The notes under the pieces were generated by a model. The model did no database searches. It saw only the letters and a program-made list of their open reading frames with translations, and was not told the origin of the DNA. Below are positions 35,215-44,061 of a DNA stretch of 64,000 nt, piece after piece. The translations under genes were made by a program, and so were the position numbers. Within the stretch, counting starts at the first letter, position 1; every line of letters starts with the position of its first letter. The stretch is from Bacillus albus (lineage in GTDB: Bacteria; Bacillota; Bacilli; Bacillales; Bacillaceae_G), in NCBI RefSeq assembly GCF_001884185.1, contig NZ_MAOE01000037.1:298336-362335 (forward strand). Direction: 5' to 3'.

Positions 35215-36573
35215 CTATGCAAACATTTTAAATACGCCTATCGCATTTAAAAATACAATGATTACCGTTACTGGAATAACATAACGAAGTAAGAAGAACC
35301 AAATATTAAATAATGTTTTCCCTTTCGTTTCCGTAACTTCTAATTCTTTCATTAACATTTCTTTACTCATTTTATTTGGTACGAATAGCGAAATGGCTAG
35401 TACACCAAGCGGCAGTAATACGTTACTTACCGAGAAATCGACGAAATCAAAGAATGTCTTACCGAATATTTCCACATCACTCATAATTCCAAATGATAAT
35501 GCTGACGGGATTCCAACCGCAAAAATAAGAATACCAATTAATAATGATGCTGACGGACGCTTTTTCTCATTGCCTTTCGCAACAGATGCTACTACAATTT
35601 CAAGCATTGAAATTGCTGATGTTAAAGTCGCAAAGAAGAATAAAATTAAAAACAGAACAAAGAAAAATTGCCCAAATGGTATTTTTGCAAATACTGCTGG
35701 AAGGACGATAAACAGTAATCCTGGCCCTTCAGTCGGCTTAACGCCTAATGCGAAAATCGCCGGGAAAATTGCTAATCCTGCAAGTACTGTAACAAAAACA
35801 GTTAAACTTACAATAGATGTTGCTGATTTCGCTAAATGTTCTTCTTTCTTTAAGTAGGAACTATACGTTACCATTACTGAGGCTCCAACTGTTAACGAGA
35901 AGAACGATTGTCCCATCGCGTATAAAATTGTATCTGCTGTCAGCTTTGAAAAATCTGGTTTTAAGAAGAACTCTACTCCAGCAAAAGCACCATCCAGTGT
36001 TAACGCACGAACAATGATCGCAATAAATAAAATAAATAATAGCGGCATCATATACTTACTTGCTTTTTCTATTCCTTTCTCTACACCTTTACTTACAACA
36101 AAAATAGTGAAAAGCATAAAGATAAATTGTGCTCCAATTGCGCTTACTGGATTTGAAATCGTTTCACCAAACAATTGTCCATAATCAATAACACCATTCC
36201 AGAAGCTTCCTGTAACACTATAATATAAGTACAGTAAAATCCATCCACCTACAACACTATAAAAAGAGAGTACACTAAAACAAGTTACAACTCCCATACG
36301 ACCAATCCAAGGATATACTTTACTATTTGGTACTAGTACTTTATAAGCTGTAACCGCCTCTTTTTGAGTGCTACGTCCAATAACAAACTCCGCTATTAGA
36401 AGAGGCATACCTATAAATAAAGTTAATAGTAAAAATACAAGGAAGAATGCGCCTCCCCCACCATTACCTGCAACATATGGAAATTTCCATATGGCACCAA
36501 GACCTACTGCGGCTCCGGCTGCTGCGAGTACAAAGCCTATTTTCGACGTCCATTGCTGTGTTTCTTTCATCAT
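35215..36573 (-). CDS. Sodium-dependent amino acid transporter, NSS family
   Basis: A 452-residue LeuT-fold transporter with about 11-12 helices. GFVLAAAGAAVGLGAIWKFP in helix 1 is the NSS sodium/substrate site; GQSFFSLTVGASVMVTYSSY is in helix 6. The upstream T-box reads a presumptive TGG specifier, so tryptophan (or a precursor) is the best guess for substrate. AAGGAG is followed by ATGATG; either ATG could be used. Leader structures are annotated separately. Confidence 0.88.
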   Translation of the reverse strand: MMKETQQWTSKIGFVLAAAGAAVGLGAIWKFPYVAGNGGGGAFFLVFLLLTLFIGMPLLIAEFVIGRSTQKEAVTAYKVLVPNSKVYPWIGRMGVVTCFSVLSFYSVVGGWILLYLYYSVTGSFWNGVIDYGQLFGETISNPVSAIGAQFIFMLFTIFVVSKGVEKGIEKASKYMMPLLFILFIAIIVRALTLDGAFAGVEFFLKPDFSKLTADTILYAMGQSFFSLTVGASVMVTYSSYLKKEEHLAKSATSIVSLTVFVTVLAGLAIFPAIFALGVKPTEGPGLLFIVLPAVFAKIPFGQFFFVLFLILFFFATLTSAISMLEIVVASVAKGNEKKRPSASLLIGILIFAVGIPSALSFGIMSDVEIFGKTFFDFVDFSVSNVLLPLGVLAISLFVPNKMSKEMLMKELEVTETKGKTLFNIWFFLLRYVIPVTVIIVFLNAIGVFKMFA

Positions 36574-36605
36574 AAATTCTCCTTTTCTGAATATTTAAAC
36601 TTTTA

Positions 36606-36645
36606 TTAATTATACACTTTCATTTCATACTCGCACACCTCCTTT
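36606..36645 (-). other. Perfect Shine-Dalgarno with minimal nested reading frames
   Basis: Between the T-box terminator and the NSS gene, AAAGGAGGTG (36636-36645, full complement to the 16S 3' end) stands 7 nt before ATG AAA TGA (36620-36628). A second ATG overlaps that stop (ATGA) and reads ATG AAA GTG TAT AAT TAA (to 36606). Neither is a normal gene. Confidence 0.45.
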
Positions 36646-36652
36646 AGAAAAT

Positions 36653-36945
36653 AAAAAAGTCCCCTACACGCAAATATGCATGTAGAGGACGATATATGTA
36701 ATGTAAATACCGTGGTACCACCTCAATTGGATTGATAAATCCCACTTGTTCAAGTACAGGAAAAACTCCGATACTCTATCCTTTTAACGGCGGAACCCGG
36801 GTTGCCTACTACAATGTTCAACATACCTCTCGCAAGCCCATTCTGTATATTTTATCGTACCGGGCTCACACCTTACCCCAGCTCTCTGAACGTATCAAAT
36901 ATACATACTCTTCTTGCTCATCGATTTCATCTATTGAAGTTACTT
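36653..36945 (-). promoter_or_regulatory. T-box riboswitch of the NSS transporter, probable Trp specifier
   Basis: Minus-strand AATTGAGGTGGTACCACGG (about 36708-36727) is the T-box sequence. A long terminator stem (36661-36690) with TTTTTT tail follows. In stem I, AGTA (about 36910) faces GAA, and the codon immediately after GAA is TGG (36837-36839), followed by a purine, as expected for a Trp specifier. Confidence 0.88.
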
Positions 36946-36948
36946 GTG

Positions 36949-36977
36949 ATTATAAATTATATTTTTATAGTTGTAAA
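36949..36977 (-). promoter_or_regulatory. SigA promoter of the T-box/NSS transcript
   Basis: Minus-strand TTTACA, 17-bp spacer, TATAAT, starting only 15 bp beyond the sirC stop codon. Confidence 0.8.
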
Positions 36978-36991
36978 GCACAATTTATTCA

Positions 36992-37609
36992 TTATCCTAT
37001 ATGAACTCTTCTCTCTAATTCTTGTAAAAACAATTCTCTTTTTTGTTCATCTTGAACATATATCGACTTTAATACTTCTTGCAACAATATATTTCTCTGC
37101 CTTTTCTCTATTTGTAATTCTTTCACTTTTATTCTAACTTCATATAAAAAATCAAGATATGATCCATACGCCTCATCATATTTATTTGCGATATCATCAC
37201 GAATTTTTTTTGCAAGTTTCGGGCTGGCTCCTCCAGTAGAAACAGCCACATTCAGTAATCCACGATGAATCGCCGCTGGAAAATGAACATTACCACTTTC
37301 TGGGTTCGTAATAACATTTACTAATTGATTTGCTGCGCTATCTTCAGCTATTTGTTCATTTAGTACGACATCACTACTCGCTGCAACAACTAAAAAAGCG
37401 TCTTTAATGTCACTTTTTTCATAATCCCTTTGATACCAACGGATTTTCTTTTCTTCTACAAGTTTCACTAAATTCGCATCCAATTCAGGACTTATCACAA
37501 TTATATCCGCACCTTGTTTTAGTAAAGGAATAATTTTAAAGCCCGCAACTTTCCCTCCACCAATGACAACAACACGTTTCTTCTCAACTCGCACTGTAAG
37601 TGGATACAT
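36992..37609 (-). CDS. sirC: Precorrin-2 dehydrogenase SirC
   Basis: A 205-residue NAD-dependent dehydrogenase oxidising precorrin-2 to sirohydrochlorin. VVVIGGGKVAGFKIIPLL is the Rossmann motif; VNVITNPESGNVHFPA and VAVSTGGASPKLAKKIR are family marks (Met8/CysG N-terminal half). It equals B. subtilis YlnF. It overlaps sirB by 26 nt and is the last gene of the sulfur/siroheme operon. Confidence 0.9.
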   Translation of the reverse strand: MYPLTVRVEKKRVVVIGGGKVAGFKIIPLLKQGADIIVISPELDANLVKLVEEKKIRWYQRDYEKSDIKDAFLVVAASSDVVLNEQIAEDSAANQLVNVITNPESGNVHFPAAIHRGLLNVAVSTGGASPKLAKKIRDDIANKYDEAYGSYLDFLYEVRIKVKELQIEKRQRNILLQEVLKSIYVQDEQKRELFLQELERRVHIG

Positions 37610-38339
37610 ATTGATCTCCCTTCAATAATTTCTTCGTTTTTTGAATTAACATATATTGAAACGCTTCATTCTTTCCTAAGTACGGACTTATTTTTATATC
37701 ACCCAACTCATATTGGCCCACTTCTTTTTCAATATGTTTCATAAGTAAACCTGTAAATAACAAGTAAGGTAGCACAACGATGTTCTTTTCTTTTCGTTTT
37801 ACAACTTCCTTTAACTTCTCCTCAAATTTCGGCTCGGCAGCCGCTAAATAACAAACCTCTACTTTTTTAATTTTCTCTTCCGTTTGAAATAAAGAAGCGA
37901 TCCAGTTTATATCTTTTAATACTTCAGGATCGCTACTCCCTCTTGCAACGAGAAGTAACGTCACTCCATTCTTATCTTCCTGTTCGATACCACTTCCGTT
38001 ATACACTGACTTAACAAGTGTTTCTGATACACCAAACGGATTACCATAGGTCACTTTAACACTTGAAAATTGATTATTTAACTTCTCCAATTCAAACGGG
38101 ATATCTTTTTTCACATGACCTGCCGCTAATAAAAAAACTGGAATAACAATAATCTCTGTAGCACCACGCCTCACACATGTACGGAACCCTTCATCAATAG
38201 TCGGACTCGCTAACTCCAAAAAACAAACTTCTTGAATACTTGCCTCTACACGGTTCATGCATGATGTAATAAACGAAACCGCTTCTTCTTTAGCTGCTTT
38301 CAAACGACTTCCATGACATATATATAAGATGGCTTTCAT
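37584..38339 (-). CDS. sirB: Sirohydrochlorin ferrochelatase SirB
   Basis: A 251-residue two-domain CbiX/SirB chelatase inserting Fe2+ into sirohydrochlorin to give siroheme. ICHGSRLKAAKEE in the N-terminal half carries the metal-binding His; VIPVFLLAAGHVKKDIP carries the second. The C-terminal half repeats the fold without these residues. It corresponds to YlnE. Starts 1 nt after cobA and overlaps sirC. Confidence 0.9.
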   Translation of the reverse strand: MKAILYICHGSRLKAAKEEAVSFITSCMNRVEASIQEVCFLELASPTIDEGFRTCVRRGATEIIVIPVFLLAAGHVKKDIPFELEKLNNQFSSVKVTYGNPFGVSETLVKSVYNGSGIEQEDKNGVTLLLVARGSSDPEVLKDINWIASLFQTEEKIKKVEVCYLAAAEPKFEEKLKEVVKRKEKNIVVLPYLLFTGLLMKHIEKEVGQYELGDIKISPYLGKNEAFQYMLIQKTKKLLKGDQYVSTYSAS

Positions 38340-38340
38340 T

Positions 38341-39117
38341 TTATAACACTCCGCTTACTTGATACGTACTTTCAGCCTGTTTCTCAAACCAATGGATCTT
38401 TTCTCTAAAACGGACCACTTCTCCAATTACAATCATGCTCGGATTTTGAATTTGTTCTTTTTTTGCAACATCTACAATTGTCCCTAACGTCCCAACAACT
38501 GTGCGCTGCATAGATGTCGTTCCTCGCTCAATAATGGCAGCAGGTGTACTTTTATCTTTTCCATGCTTCATCAGTTGTTCACATATGTAGGGTAAATTAC
38601 TAACCCCCATATATACAGCTAAAGTCTCTACACCTTTCGCTAAATGTTCCCACTTCACTTCCTCTTCAGCATCTTCTTTCCTGTGCCCCGTCACAATAGC
38701 AAAACTTGCACTCGCATCACGATGCGTCACTGGAATACCAGCATAAGCAGGAGCAGCTATTCCAGCTGAAATACCAGGAACAATTTCAAATGGTATCCCT
38801 TGCTTTGCTAACGCTTCAGCTTCTTCTCCCCCTCTACCAAATACAAATGGATCGCCGCCCTTAAGCCTCGTTACAACTTTTCCTTTTTTCGCATATTTAA
38901 TAAGAAACGTGTTAATTGTCTCTTGCTTCATCGTGTGATAATTGGGTAGTTTTCCGCAATAAATTAAATCCGCTTCAGGCTTTGCATAGGAAAGCAACTC
39001 TTTATTTACGAGACGGTCGTACAAAATAACATCTGCCTTCTCAATACATTTTAACCCTTTCACAGTAATTAAATCTGGATCACCAGGACCCGCACCAACG
39101 ATATAAACCTTCCCCAT
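38341..39117 (-). CDS. cobA: Uroporphyrinogen-III C-methyltransferase (SUMT)
   Basis: A 258-residue enzyme methylating uroporphyrinogen III twice with SAM to precorrin-2. GKVYIVGAGPGDPDLITVKG, the RLKGGDPFVFGRGGEE signature and VPGISAGIAAPAYAGIP are all intact. It corresponds to YlnD. With sirC and sirB it supplies siroheme for the sulfite reductase in the same operon. The second ATG (39117) is better spaced from GAGGAG than the first. An 84-nt gap with a hairpin separates it from the preceding gene. Confidence 0.93.
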   Translation of the reverse strand: MGKVYIVGAGPGDPDLITVKGLKCIEKADVILYDRLVNKELLSYAKPEADLIYCGKLPNYHTMKQETINTFLIKYAKKGKVVTRLKGGDPFVFGRGGEEAEALAKQGIPFEIVPGISAGIAAPAYAGIPVTHRDASASFAIVTGHRKEDAEEEVKWEHLAKGVETLAVYMGVSNLPYICEQLMKHGKDKSTPAAIIERGTTSMQRTVVGTLGTIVDVAKKEQIQNPSMIVIGEVVRFREKIHWFEKQAESTYQVSGVL

Positions 39118-39146
39118 CATCTCTCCTCATTTCTACTATTAAAGTG

Positions 39147-39178
39147 AAACTTCCATCCTTATATACGAATGGAAGTTT
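39147..39178 (-). other. Intra-operon hairpin before cobA
   Basis: Ten-bp stem AAACTTCCAT/ATGGAAGTTT with 12-nt loop and no T-run; more likely an mRNA processing/stability element than a terminator. Confidence 0.55.
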
Positions 39179-39201
39179 TCATTATTTCGTATTACTTTTC
39201 C

Positions 39202-39402
39202 TTACTCATGAATAACAAAAGCCGCCCCTTTTCGAATCTTCTTTTTTTCAAATAAGGAAATTTCCTTTACTTCTGGCAACGGTAAAAAATGCTTTTCAAG
39301 CTCCATCTCCGCAAGCTTAAATGCCTGTTCTTCACTTTGTGCAACGACAACAATCGGAACAATACTATTTATTAACACAGCTTCAAATCGATATAAATCC
39401 AT
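39202..39402 (-). CDS. DUF3906 family small protein
   Basis: A 66-residue protein (MDLYRFEAVLINSIVPIVVV ...) with an alternating strand-helix pattern and basic C terminus. It matches what I recall of DUF3906, found in Bacillus sulfate assimilation operons next to sulfite reductase. Ten nt downstream of the reductase gene, hence co-transcribed. A role in reductase maturation or electron delivery would be speculation. Confidence 0.7.
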   Translation of the reverse strand: MDLYRFEAVLINSIVPIVVVAQSEEQAFKLAEMELEKHFLPLPEVKEISLFEKKKIRKGAAFVIHE

Positions 39403-39412
39403 ATTGTCCCTC

Positions 39413-41035
39413 CTAAGACGCTATTACTTCTTCTAGCACGTTTTTTAACGCGATTTGTAATGTATCTACACCAATACGACCGACAAAATCATAAAACGTT
39501 TCAGCTGGTAATTTATTCTCTTTGAAATAACTTATAAATGAAGCAAGTACATCAGGTAGATCCTCGCCATCTATTTTCCCTTTTAACTTTTGATTATAAG
39601 CACCACCATCTAACAACGTTCCACCTACATATATTTCAAATGCTTCAACAATTCCTTTTTCCTTCGTTTTCATTTTCACTCCTTGTAATCCAATATCAGC
39701 AATTTGACGTTGACCACATGAATTCGGGCACCCTACCATATGAATACGAACCGGAACATCGAGCACAATTTGTGTATCTAAGTATTCGGCAATTTTCCGC
39801 AATCTTTCTTTCGTTTCTACTAAAGCAAGGTTGCAATATTCAATACCAGTACAAGAAACCGCATGACCAATAAATGATTTCGGACTTGCTGATATAGCTT
39901 CAAACAATGGCTCATTTAGTAAACCCGTTACATTCTCTGGCGGAACATTCGGAATAATGAAATTTTGCGAGTTACATGTACGAATCTGTCCATTTCCATA
40001 CTGCTTAGCAATTCTTGCAATCTCAAACATTTCTTCTGCATGTAGACGTCCGACCGGCACATTAAAACCTACATATTTTAGTCCATCTTGCTTTTGATCT
40101 TGGACTCCATAAAAGTATCCAGCATTCCAGCCTTTAAGAGCACTTTCCCCTTTACTTTGCAATGGTCCTGTATACTCTACTAGTTTCTCTTTGAACTTCT
40201 CTGCTCCCCAGTCTGCAACAAGAAACTTCAAACGAGCTAAATGACGTTTTTCACGATATCCAAAATCACGGAATATCGTAGCAATCGCAATCGCTACCGC
40301 CTTCACTTCTTCTGGTAAAACGAATACATCTAATTCATCAGCTAAATATGGACGGGCGGATAATCCACCGCCTACTTTTATATGAAAACCAACTTTTTTC
40401 TCACCATCTATCTCTTTCGTTGCAGGTGTAAATGCAACACAGTTAATCTCTGCATTTGCTGAATTATAAATGTTAGAACTAATAGACATTTTAAATTTAC
40501 GTGGTAAGTTAGAAAACTCTTCATTATGTTGGAAATAGTCATATACCTCTTTTACAATACTAGTTGTATCAAATAGTTCATTTGCATCAATGCCAGCAAG
40601 TGGATTTCCTGTAATATTACGCGTTATATCACCACACGCTCCAGCTGAAGATAACCCAACTCTTGCTAATCTTTTAAAAATATCTGGAATTTGATGGATT
40701 TCTAACCAATGAAACTGAATCGCCTGTCTTGTCGTAATATCAATTACGTCACGTCCATAATCCTCAGCGATAGAGGCAAGTACTTCTGCCTGTGCATTCG
40801 TAATAATCCCTGAAGGAATATTTACACGCATCATAAAATATCCAGCTTCTTTCGGTCTTTGTAAATACAATCCTGCCCATTTGAATGCGTCCCACTCTTC
40901 TTTCGGAATAGATTCGAAGCCATTCTCCGCATAGTAAGGAATATCATTAAAGATTTCCAATCCATCTTTTTTCAATTTATTTTTCTCAGTTTGATTTAAT
41001 TTTTCATTGTTAGCCCATACTTTTTCATAACTCAT
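39413..41035 (-). CDS. Siroheme [4Fe-4S] sulfite reductase (nitrite/sulfite reductase family)
   Basis: A 540-residue ferredoxin-type reductase with duplicated ferredoxin-like half domains. Siroheme/Fe-S ligands are CTGIEYC and CPNSCG. GACGDITRNITGNPLAG and HIKVGGGLSARPY bind siroheme and substrate. The family includes nitrite reductases, but the operon (cysH, sat, cysC, siroheme synthesis, SAM riboswitch) makes sulfite to sulfide the likely reaction. No flavoprotein subunit is encoded here, so electrons should come from ferredoxin or a distant gene. Confidence 0.88.
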   Translation of the reverse strand: MSYEKVWANNEKLNQTEKNKLKKDGLEIFNDIPYYAENGFESIPKEEWDAFKWAGLYLQRPKEAGYFMMRVNIPSGIITNAQAEVLASIAEDYGRDVIDITTRQAIQFHWLEIHQIPDIFKRLARVGLSSAGACGDITRNITGNPLAGIDANELFDTTSIVKEVYDYFQHNEEFSNLPRKFKMSISSNIYNSANAEINCVAFTPATKEIDGEKKVGFHIKVGGGLSARPYLADELDVFVLPEEVKAVAIAIATIFRDFGYREKRHLARLKFLVADWGAEKFKEKLVEYTGPLQSKGESALKGWNAGYFYGVQDQKQDGLKYVGFNVPVGRLHAEEMFEIARIAKQYGNGQIRTCNSQNFIIPNVPPENVTGLLNEPLFEAISASPKSFIGHAVSCTGIEYCNLALVETKERLRKIAEYLDTQIVLDVPVRIHMVGCPNSCGQRQIADIGLQGVKMKTKEKGIVEAFEIYVGGTLLDGGAYNQKLKGKIDGEDLPDVLASFISYFKENKLPAETFYDFVGRIGVDTLQIALKNVLEEVIAS

Positions 41036-41047
41036 TTTTTAATCCCC

Positions 41048-41641
41048 CTATATAAAACTACGCTCTTGTAAGTACTTCACGATTTGTTCTGCACATTCTT
41101 CAATAGAATACTTGTGTGTTTCTACAATTAATTCCGCTTGCTCCGGTTCCTCATACGGTGAATCGATACCTGTAAACTCTTTAATATCACCTTTTCTTGC
41201 TTTTTTATAAAGCCCTTTCGGATCACGCTTTTCGCACTCTTCAATTGGACACTTTACAAACACTTCTATAAACTCATCTGCAGCTAATAAATCTCTAACT
41301 TGTTTTCTATCTACTCGAAACGGTGAAATAAACGCCGTAAGAACAACAGTACCTTGATCTACAAATAGCTTCGCCACTTCGCCAATCCTTCTTATATTCT
41401 CCATACGATCACTTTCAGAAAAACCTAAGTCTTTATTTAAACCGTGGCGTATATTATCTCCATCTAGTACATAGTTTCCAATATTCTTTTCAAATAGTTT
41501 ACGAGCAACCGCGTTCGCCACTGTAGATTTACCTGAAGCTGATAATCCAGTAAACCAAACTACGAAACTATGATGCCTATTTTTTATTCTTCTCTCATCT
41601 TTTGAAACAGATGCTGTATGCCAAGTAATATTTGTGTCCAT
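41048..41641 (-). CDS. cysC: Adenylylsulfate (APS) kinase
   Basis: A 197-residue kinase phosphorylating APS to PAPS. P-loop GLSASGKST, the [15 protein letters not shown] and [11 protein letters not shown] segments and the lid [19 protein letters not shown] are typical. It lies 12 nt after sat and 12 nt before the sulfite reductase gene. Confidence 0.94.
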   Translation of the reverse strand: MDTNITWHTASVSKDERRIKNRHHSFVVWFTGLSASGKSTVANAVARKLFEKNIGNYVLDGDNIRHGLNKDLGFSESDRMENIRRIGEVAKLFVDQGTVVLTAFISPFRVDRKQVRDLLAADEFIEVFVKCPIEECEKRDPKGLYKKARKGDIKEFTGIDSPYEEPEQAELIVETHKYSIEECAEQIVKYLQERSFI

Positions 41642-41653
41642 CTCATTCTCTCC

Positions 41654-42790
41654 CTATTCTGTTACTACTTCTTTTTTCAAACCTTTAATTAGTACTTCTA
41701 CTACTTCTTTACGACTAAATGTACTTGGCGGAACCTCACCGTTTCGTAATAATTCTCTTACTTTCGTACCTGATAAAATGACATGATCTTCTTTTCCGTG
41801 CGGACATGTTTTCGTCGAAGCCATCGCTTCACATTTCGCGCAGTAAAAACTATGTTCAAAAAATAGCGGTGTAATCCCTAACTCTTCCACTGTAAAGTTC
41901 GTAAAAATTTCTTGCGCTTCATAAGTACCGTAATAATCTCCTACCCCTGCATGATCGCGCCCTACTATAAAGTGTGTACATCCAAAATTCTTTCTAACTA
42001 GCGCATGAAATATCGCTTCCCTCGGTCCTGCGTAACGCATTGCTGCAGGAAATACACTTAAAAAGACACGATCTTTCGGATAATAATTTTGAAGTAATAC
42101 TTCATAACTTTCCATCCTTACATCAGCAGGAATATCGTCCGACTTCGTTTCCCCAACGAGCGGATTCAAAAAAAGGCCGTCTACAATTTCAAGAGCAGAT
42201 TTTTGAATATACTCATGAGCACGATGTACCGGGTTTCTCGTTTGAAATCCGACTACTGTTTTCCAACCACGTTTTTTAAATTCTTCTCTCGTTTCAATTG
42301 GATCTAAATGATAAGAAGGAAATGGATTATTTTCAAAACGTTTCGTAAGAATAATAGCTCCACCAACATAAACGTTCGGTCGCTCATATAACTTCTTCAC
42401 TCCTGGATGAGCCTCATCCGTCGTTTTATATACAAGTAACGCTTCTTTTTCTTTATCTGGTACAAAAATATCTTCTATTCGAATGACACCATATACATTT
42501 CCAGCGTTAACAAGTTTTACTTCCTCTCCAGCTTTCAGACTCTCTGCTACTTCTTCTGTTACTGGTAATGTAATCGGTATACTCCAAACACTCCCGTTAA
42601 CTAAACGAAGCGTTTCTACAACCGATTCATAATCTTTCTTTCCTAAAAAACCAGTAAGCGGGCTATATCCACCTGTTGCTAATAGCTCTAAATCACTTAA
42701 CGCAATGTTGTCTAGTTCAATTTCTTTTTCAATTTGTGATACGTCATATGTCTCATCTATAAGATTTACTAATTCGTTTCTTGTACTCAT
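41654..42790 (-). CDS. sat: Sulfate adenylyltransferase (ATP sulfurylase)
   Basis: A 378-residue ATP sulfurylase making APS from sulfate and [17 protein letters not shown] is the HxxH nucleotide-binding motif and [14 protein letters not shown] the second active-site segment. A Cys cluster ([13 protein letters not shown]) near residue 320 suggests a structural metal, as in other prokaryotic homologs. It is 38 nt downstream of cysH. Confidence 0.94.
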   Translation of the reverse strand: MSTRNELVNLIDETYDVSQIEKEIELDNIALSDLELLATGGYSPLTGFLGKKDYESVVETLRLVNGSVWSIPITLPVTEEVAESLKAGEEVKLVNAGNVYGVIRIEDIFVPDKEKEALLVYKTTDEAHPGVKKLYERPNVYVGGAIILTKRFENNPFPSYHLDPIETREEFKKRGWKTVVGFQTRNPVHRAHEYIQKSALEIVDGLFLNPLVGETKSDDIPADVRMESYEVLLQNYYPKDRVFLSVFPAAMRYAGPREAIFHALVRKNFGCTHFIVGRDHAGVGDYYGTYEAQEIFTNFTVEELGITPLFFEHSFYCAKCEAMASTKTCPHGKEDHVILSGTKVRELLRNGEVPPSTFSRKEVVEVLIKGLKKEVVTE

Positions 42791-42828
42791 TTTCTATACC
42801 CTCTCTTAGCTTTATTTTCAAATTCATC

Positions 42829-43533
42829 TTATTGGTAATGTAGACCGCATTCAGTTTTCACTTTCCCCGCCCATCTACCATCTCTCAAATCGCCACCCTC
42901 ACCTACAGGTAACGTACACTTCTCACACCCAATACTTGGATATCCAACATCATGCAGCGGGTTATACGGCAAGCTATGTTTGTATACATATCGCCATACC
43001 TCTTTCCACGTCCAATGAATGAGCGGACAAACTTTAATAGATTGAAAGCGATGATCTTGATTTATAAACTTTGTATGCTTACGTGTTTCTGATTGTTCCC
43101 TCCTTAAGCCCGATATCCACGCTTTTTCCGCTGCTAATGATTTTTCTAACGGTAAAATTTTTCTAATTTTACAACAGAGATTCGGATTACTTTCCCATAA
43201 TTTCTCACCATGCAACTTCGCTTGTTCATCAAGTGTAAGTTCCGGCTGTTGTTCTATAATATTTAATGAAGGAAATCGTCTCCGTACTTTTTGAATTAAT
43301 TCATACGTTTCTTGAAAATGAACATTTGTATCTAAAAATACAACTTTAGCAGATGGATTTACTTGGTTTATAAGATGCAGCAATACCATCCCTTCCACTC
43401 CGAAGCTACATGCGTATACAATTTCACTTTTATATTCTTTATAAGCCCAACTTAATACAGATAGCGCGCCTTTCGTTTCATCTTCTTCTGAAAATGAAAT
43501 GTTATTTTCTTCCCACGTTTCATACGTCAACAT
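42829..43533 (-). CDS. cysH: APS/PAPS reductase
   Basis: A 234-residue reductase converting (P)APS to sulfite with thioredoxin. The nucleotide loop [11 protein letters not shown] is intact, and CCKIRK plus CEKC indicate a [4Fe-4S] cluster of the APS-reductase type, so it may accept APS as well as PAPS (as B. subtilis CysH). The canonical catalytic Cys follows in the C-terminal ECGLH motif. First large gene of the operon. Confidence 0.93.
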   Translation of the reverse strand: MLTYETWEENNISFSEEDETKGALSVLSWAYKEYKSEIVYACSFGVEGMVLLHLINQVNPSAKVVFLDTNVHFQETYELIQKVRRRFPSLNIIEQQPELTLDEQAKLHGEKLWESNPNLCCKIRKILPLEKSLAAEKAWISGLRREQSETRKHTKFINQDHRFQSIKVCPLIHWTWKEVWRYVYKHSLPYNPLHDVGYPSIGCEKCTLPVGEGGDLRDGRWAGKVKTECGLHYQ

Positions 43534-43558
43534 GTTCTTTCCCCCTGTAAAAGCAAAA

Positions 43559-43597
43559 AGACGGTTTTAACCTAATGATATAGGTTAAAACCGCCTC
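43559..43597 (-). terminator. Terminator-like hairpin between yezD and cysH
   Basis: Stem ACGGTTTTAACCTA with TAGGTTAAAACCG (43561-43593) and, on the minus strand, TCTTTTTG after it. Transcription must pass it to reach cysH, unless cysH has a further promoter. Confidence 0.7.
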
Positions 43598-43619
43598 TAG
43601 TTTTTCTAGTCAGCGCTTT

Positions 43620-43763
43620 TTACTTTAAACGTACTTTTTCACTTTTCTCTAATTGAATGACTTTTCCATCTTGCACAACAATTGTAATTGAACCATATTT
43701 CATATCAGCAAGCATAGCTTGAATCTTCTCAGATACTTCCTCAAAATGTTCCCGTACGCTCAC
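43620..43763 (-). CDS. yezD: YezD family small protein (DUF2292)
   Basis: A 47-residue protein with start GTG 43763 and GGGGGG 8 nt upstream. The central YGSITIVVQDGKVIQLEKSE is the DUF2292/YezD signature (short beta domain after a helix). YezD genes are S-box-controlled in Bacillus and linked to sulfur metabolism; the function is unknown. It directly follows the riboswitch terminator and precedes a second terminator-like hairpin. Confidence 0.82.
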   Translation of the reverse strand: MSVREHFEEVSEKIQAMLADMKYGSITIVVQDGKVIQLEKSEKVRLK

Positions 43764-43792
43764 GCGAACAGCCCCCCTTTTTATTCATAAAA

Positions 43793-43944
43793 AAAATCTT
43801 TCCCATTTCGAAAAGACTGTTCGGTAATATATTTTACCTTATCTTTCAAAATGGATTCCATTTTGCTGGATTTAGCACCTTGCTTTCTATAAGCAGGTTG
43901 CCGAGCTTCGTCGGGCCAGTTCCCTCCGCTTCTCTTGATAAGCT
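43793..43944 (-). promoter_or_regulatory. SAM-I riboswitch of the sulfate assimilation operon
   Basis: Minus-strand CTTATCAAGAGAAGCGGAGG, GGAACTGGCCCGACGAAGC, CGGCAACCTGC, AAGGTGCTAAATCCAGCA and GAAAGATAAG follow the S-box order exactly. An 8-bp terminator stem with seven T residues ends it at about 43793-43818. Confidence 0.95.
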
Positions 43945-43954
43945 TTGTATTTGT

Positions 43955-43982
43955 ATTTTATCACAATTCTGATATTTTTCAA
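43955..43982 (-). promoter_or_regulatory. SigA promoter of the sulfate assimilation operon
   Basis: Minus-strand TTGAAA, 16-bp spacer, TAAAAT immediately upstream of the S-box. Confidence 0.7.
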
Positions 43983-44020
43983 TCCTAGTTTTCCGATATA
44001 TTTTAATTATTTTATTTTAC

Positions 44021-44055
44021 AAAAAAGGAATTGCCCATCTGAACAACTCCTTTTT
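44021..44055 (-). terminator. lysA terminator
   Basis: Stem AAAAAGGAGTTG/CAATTCCTTTTTT (one G-T pair), 10-nt loop, T-run. Confidence 0.8.
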
Positions 44056-44061
44056 CCCCAT

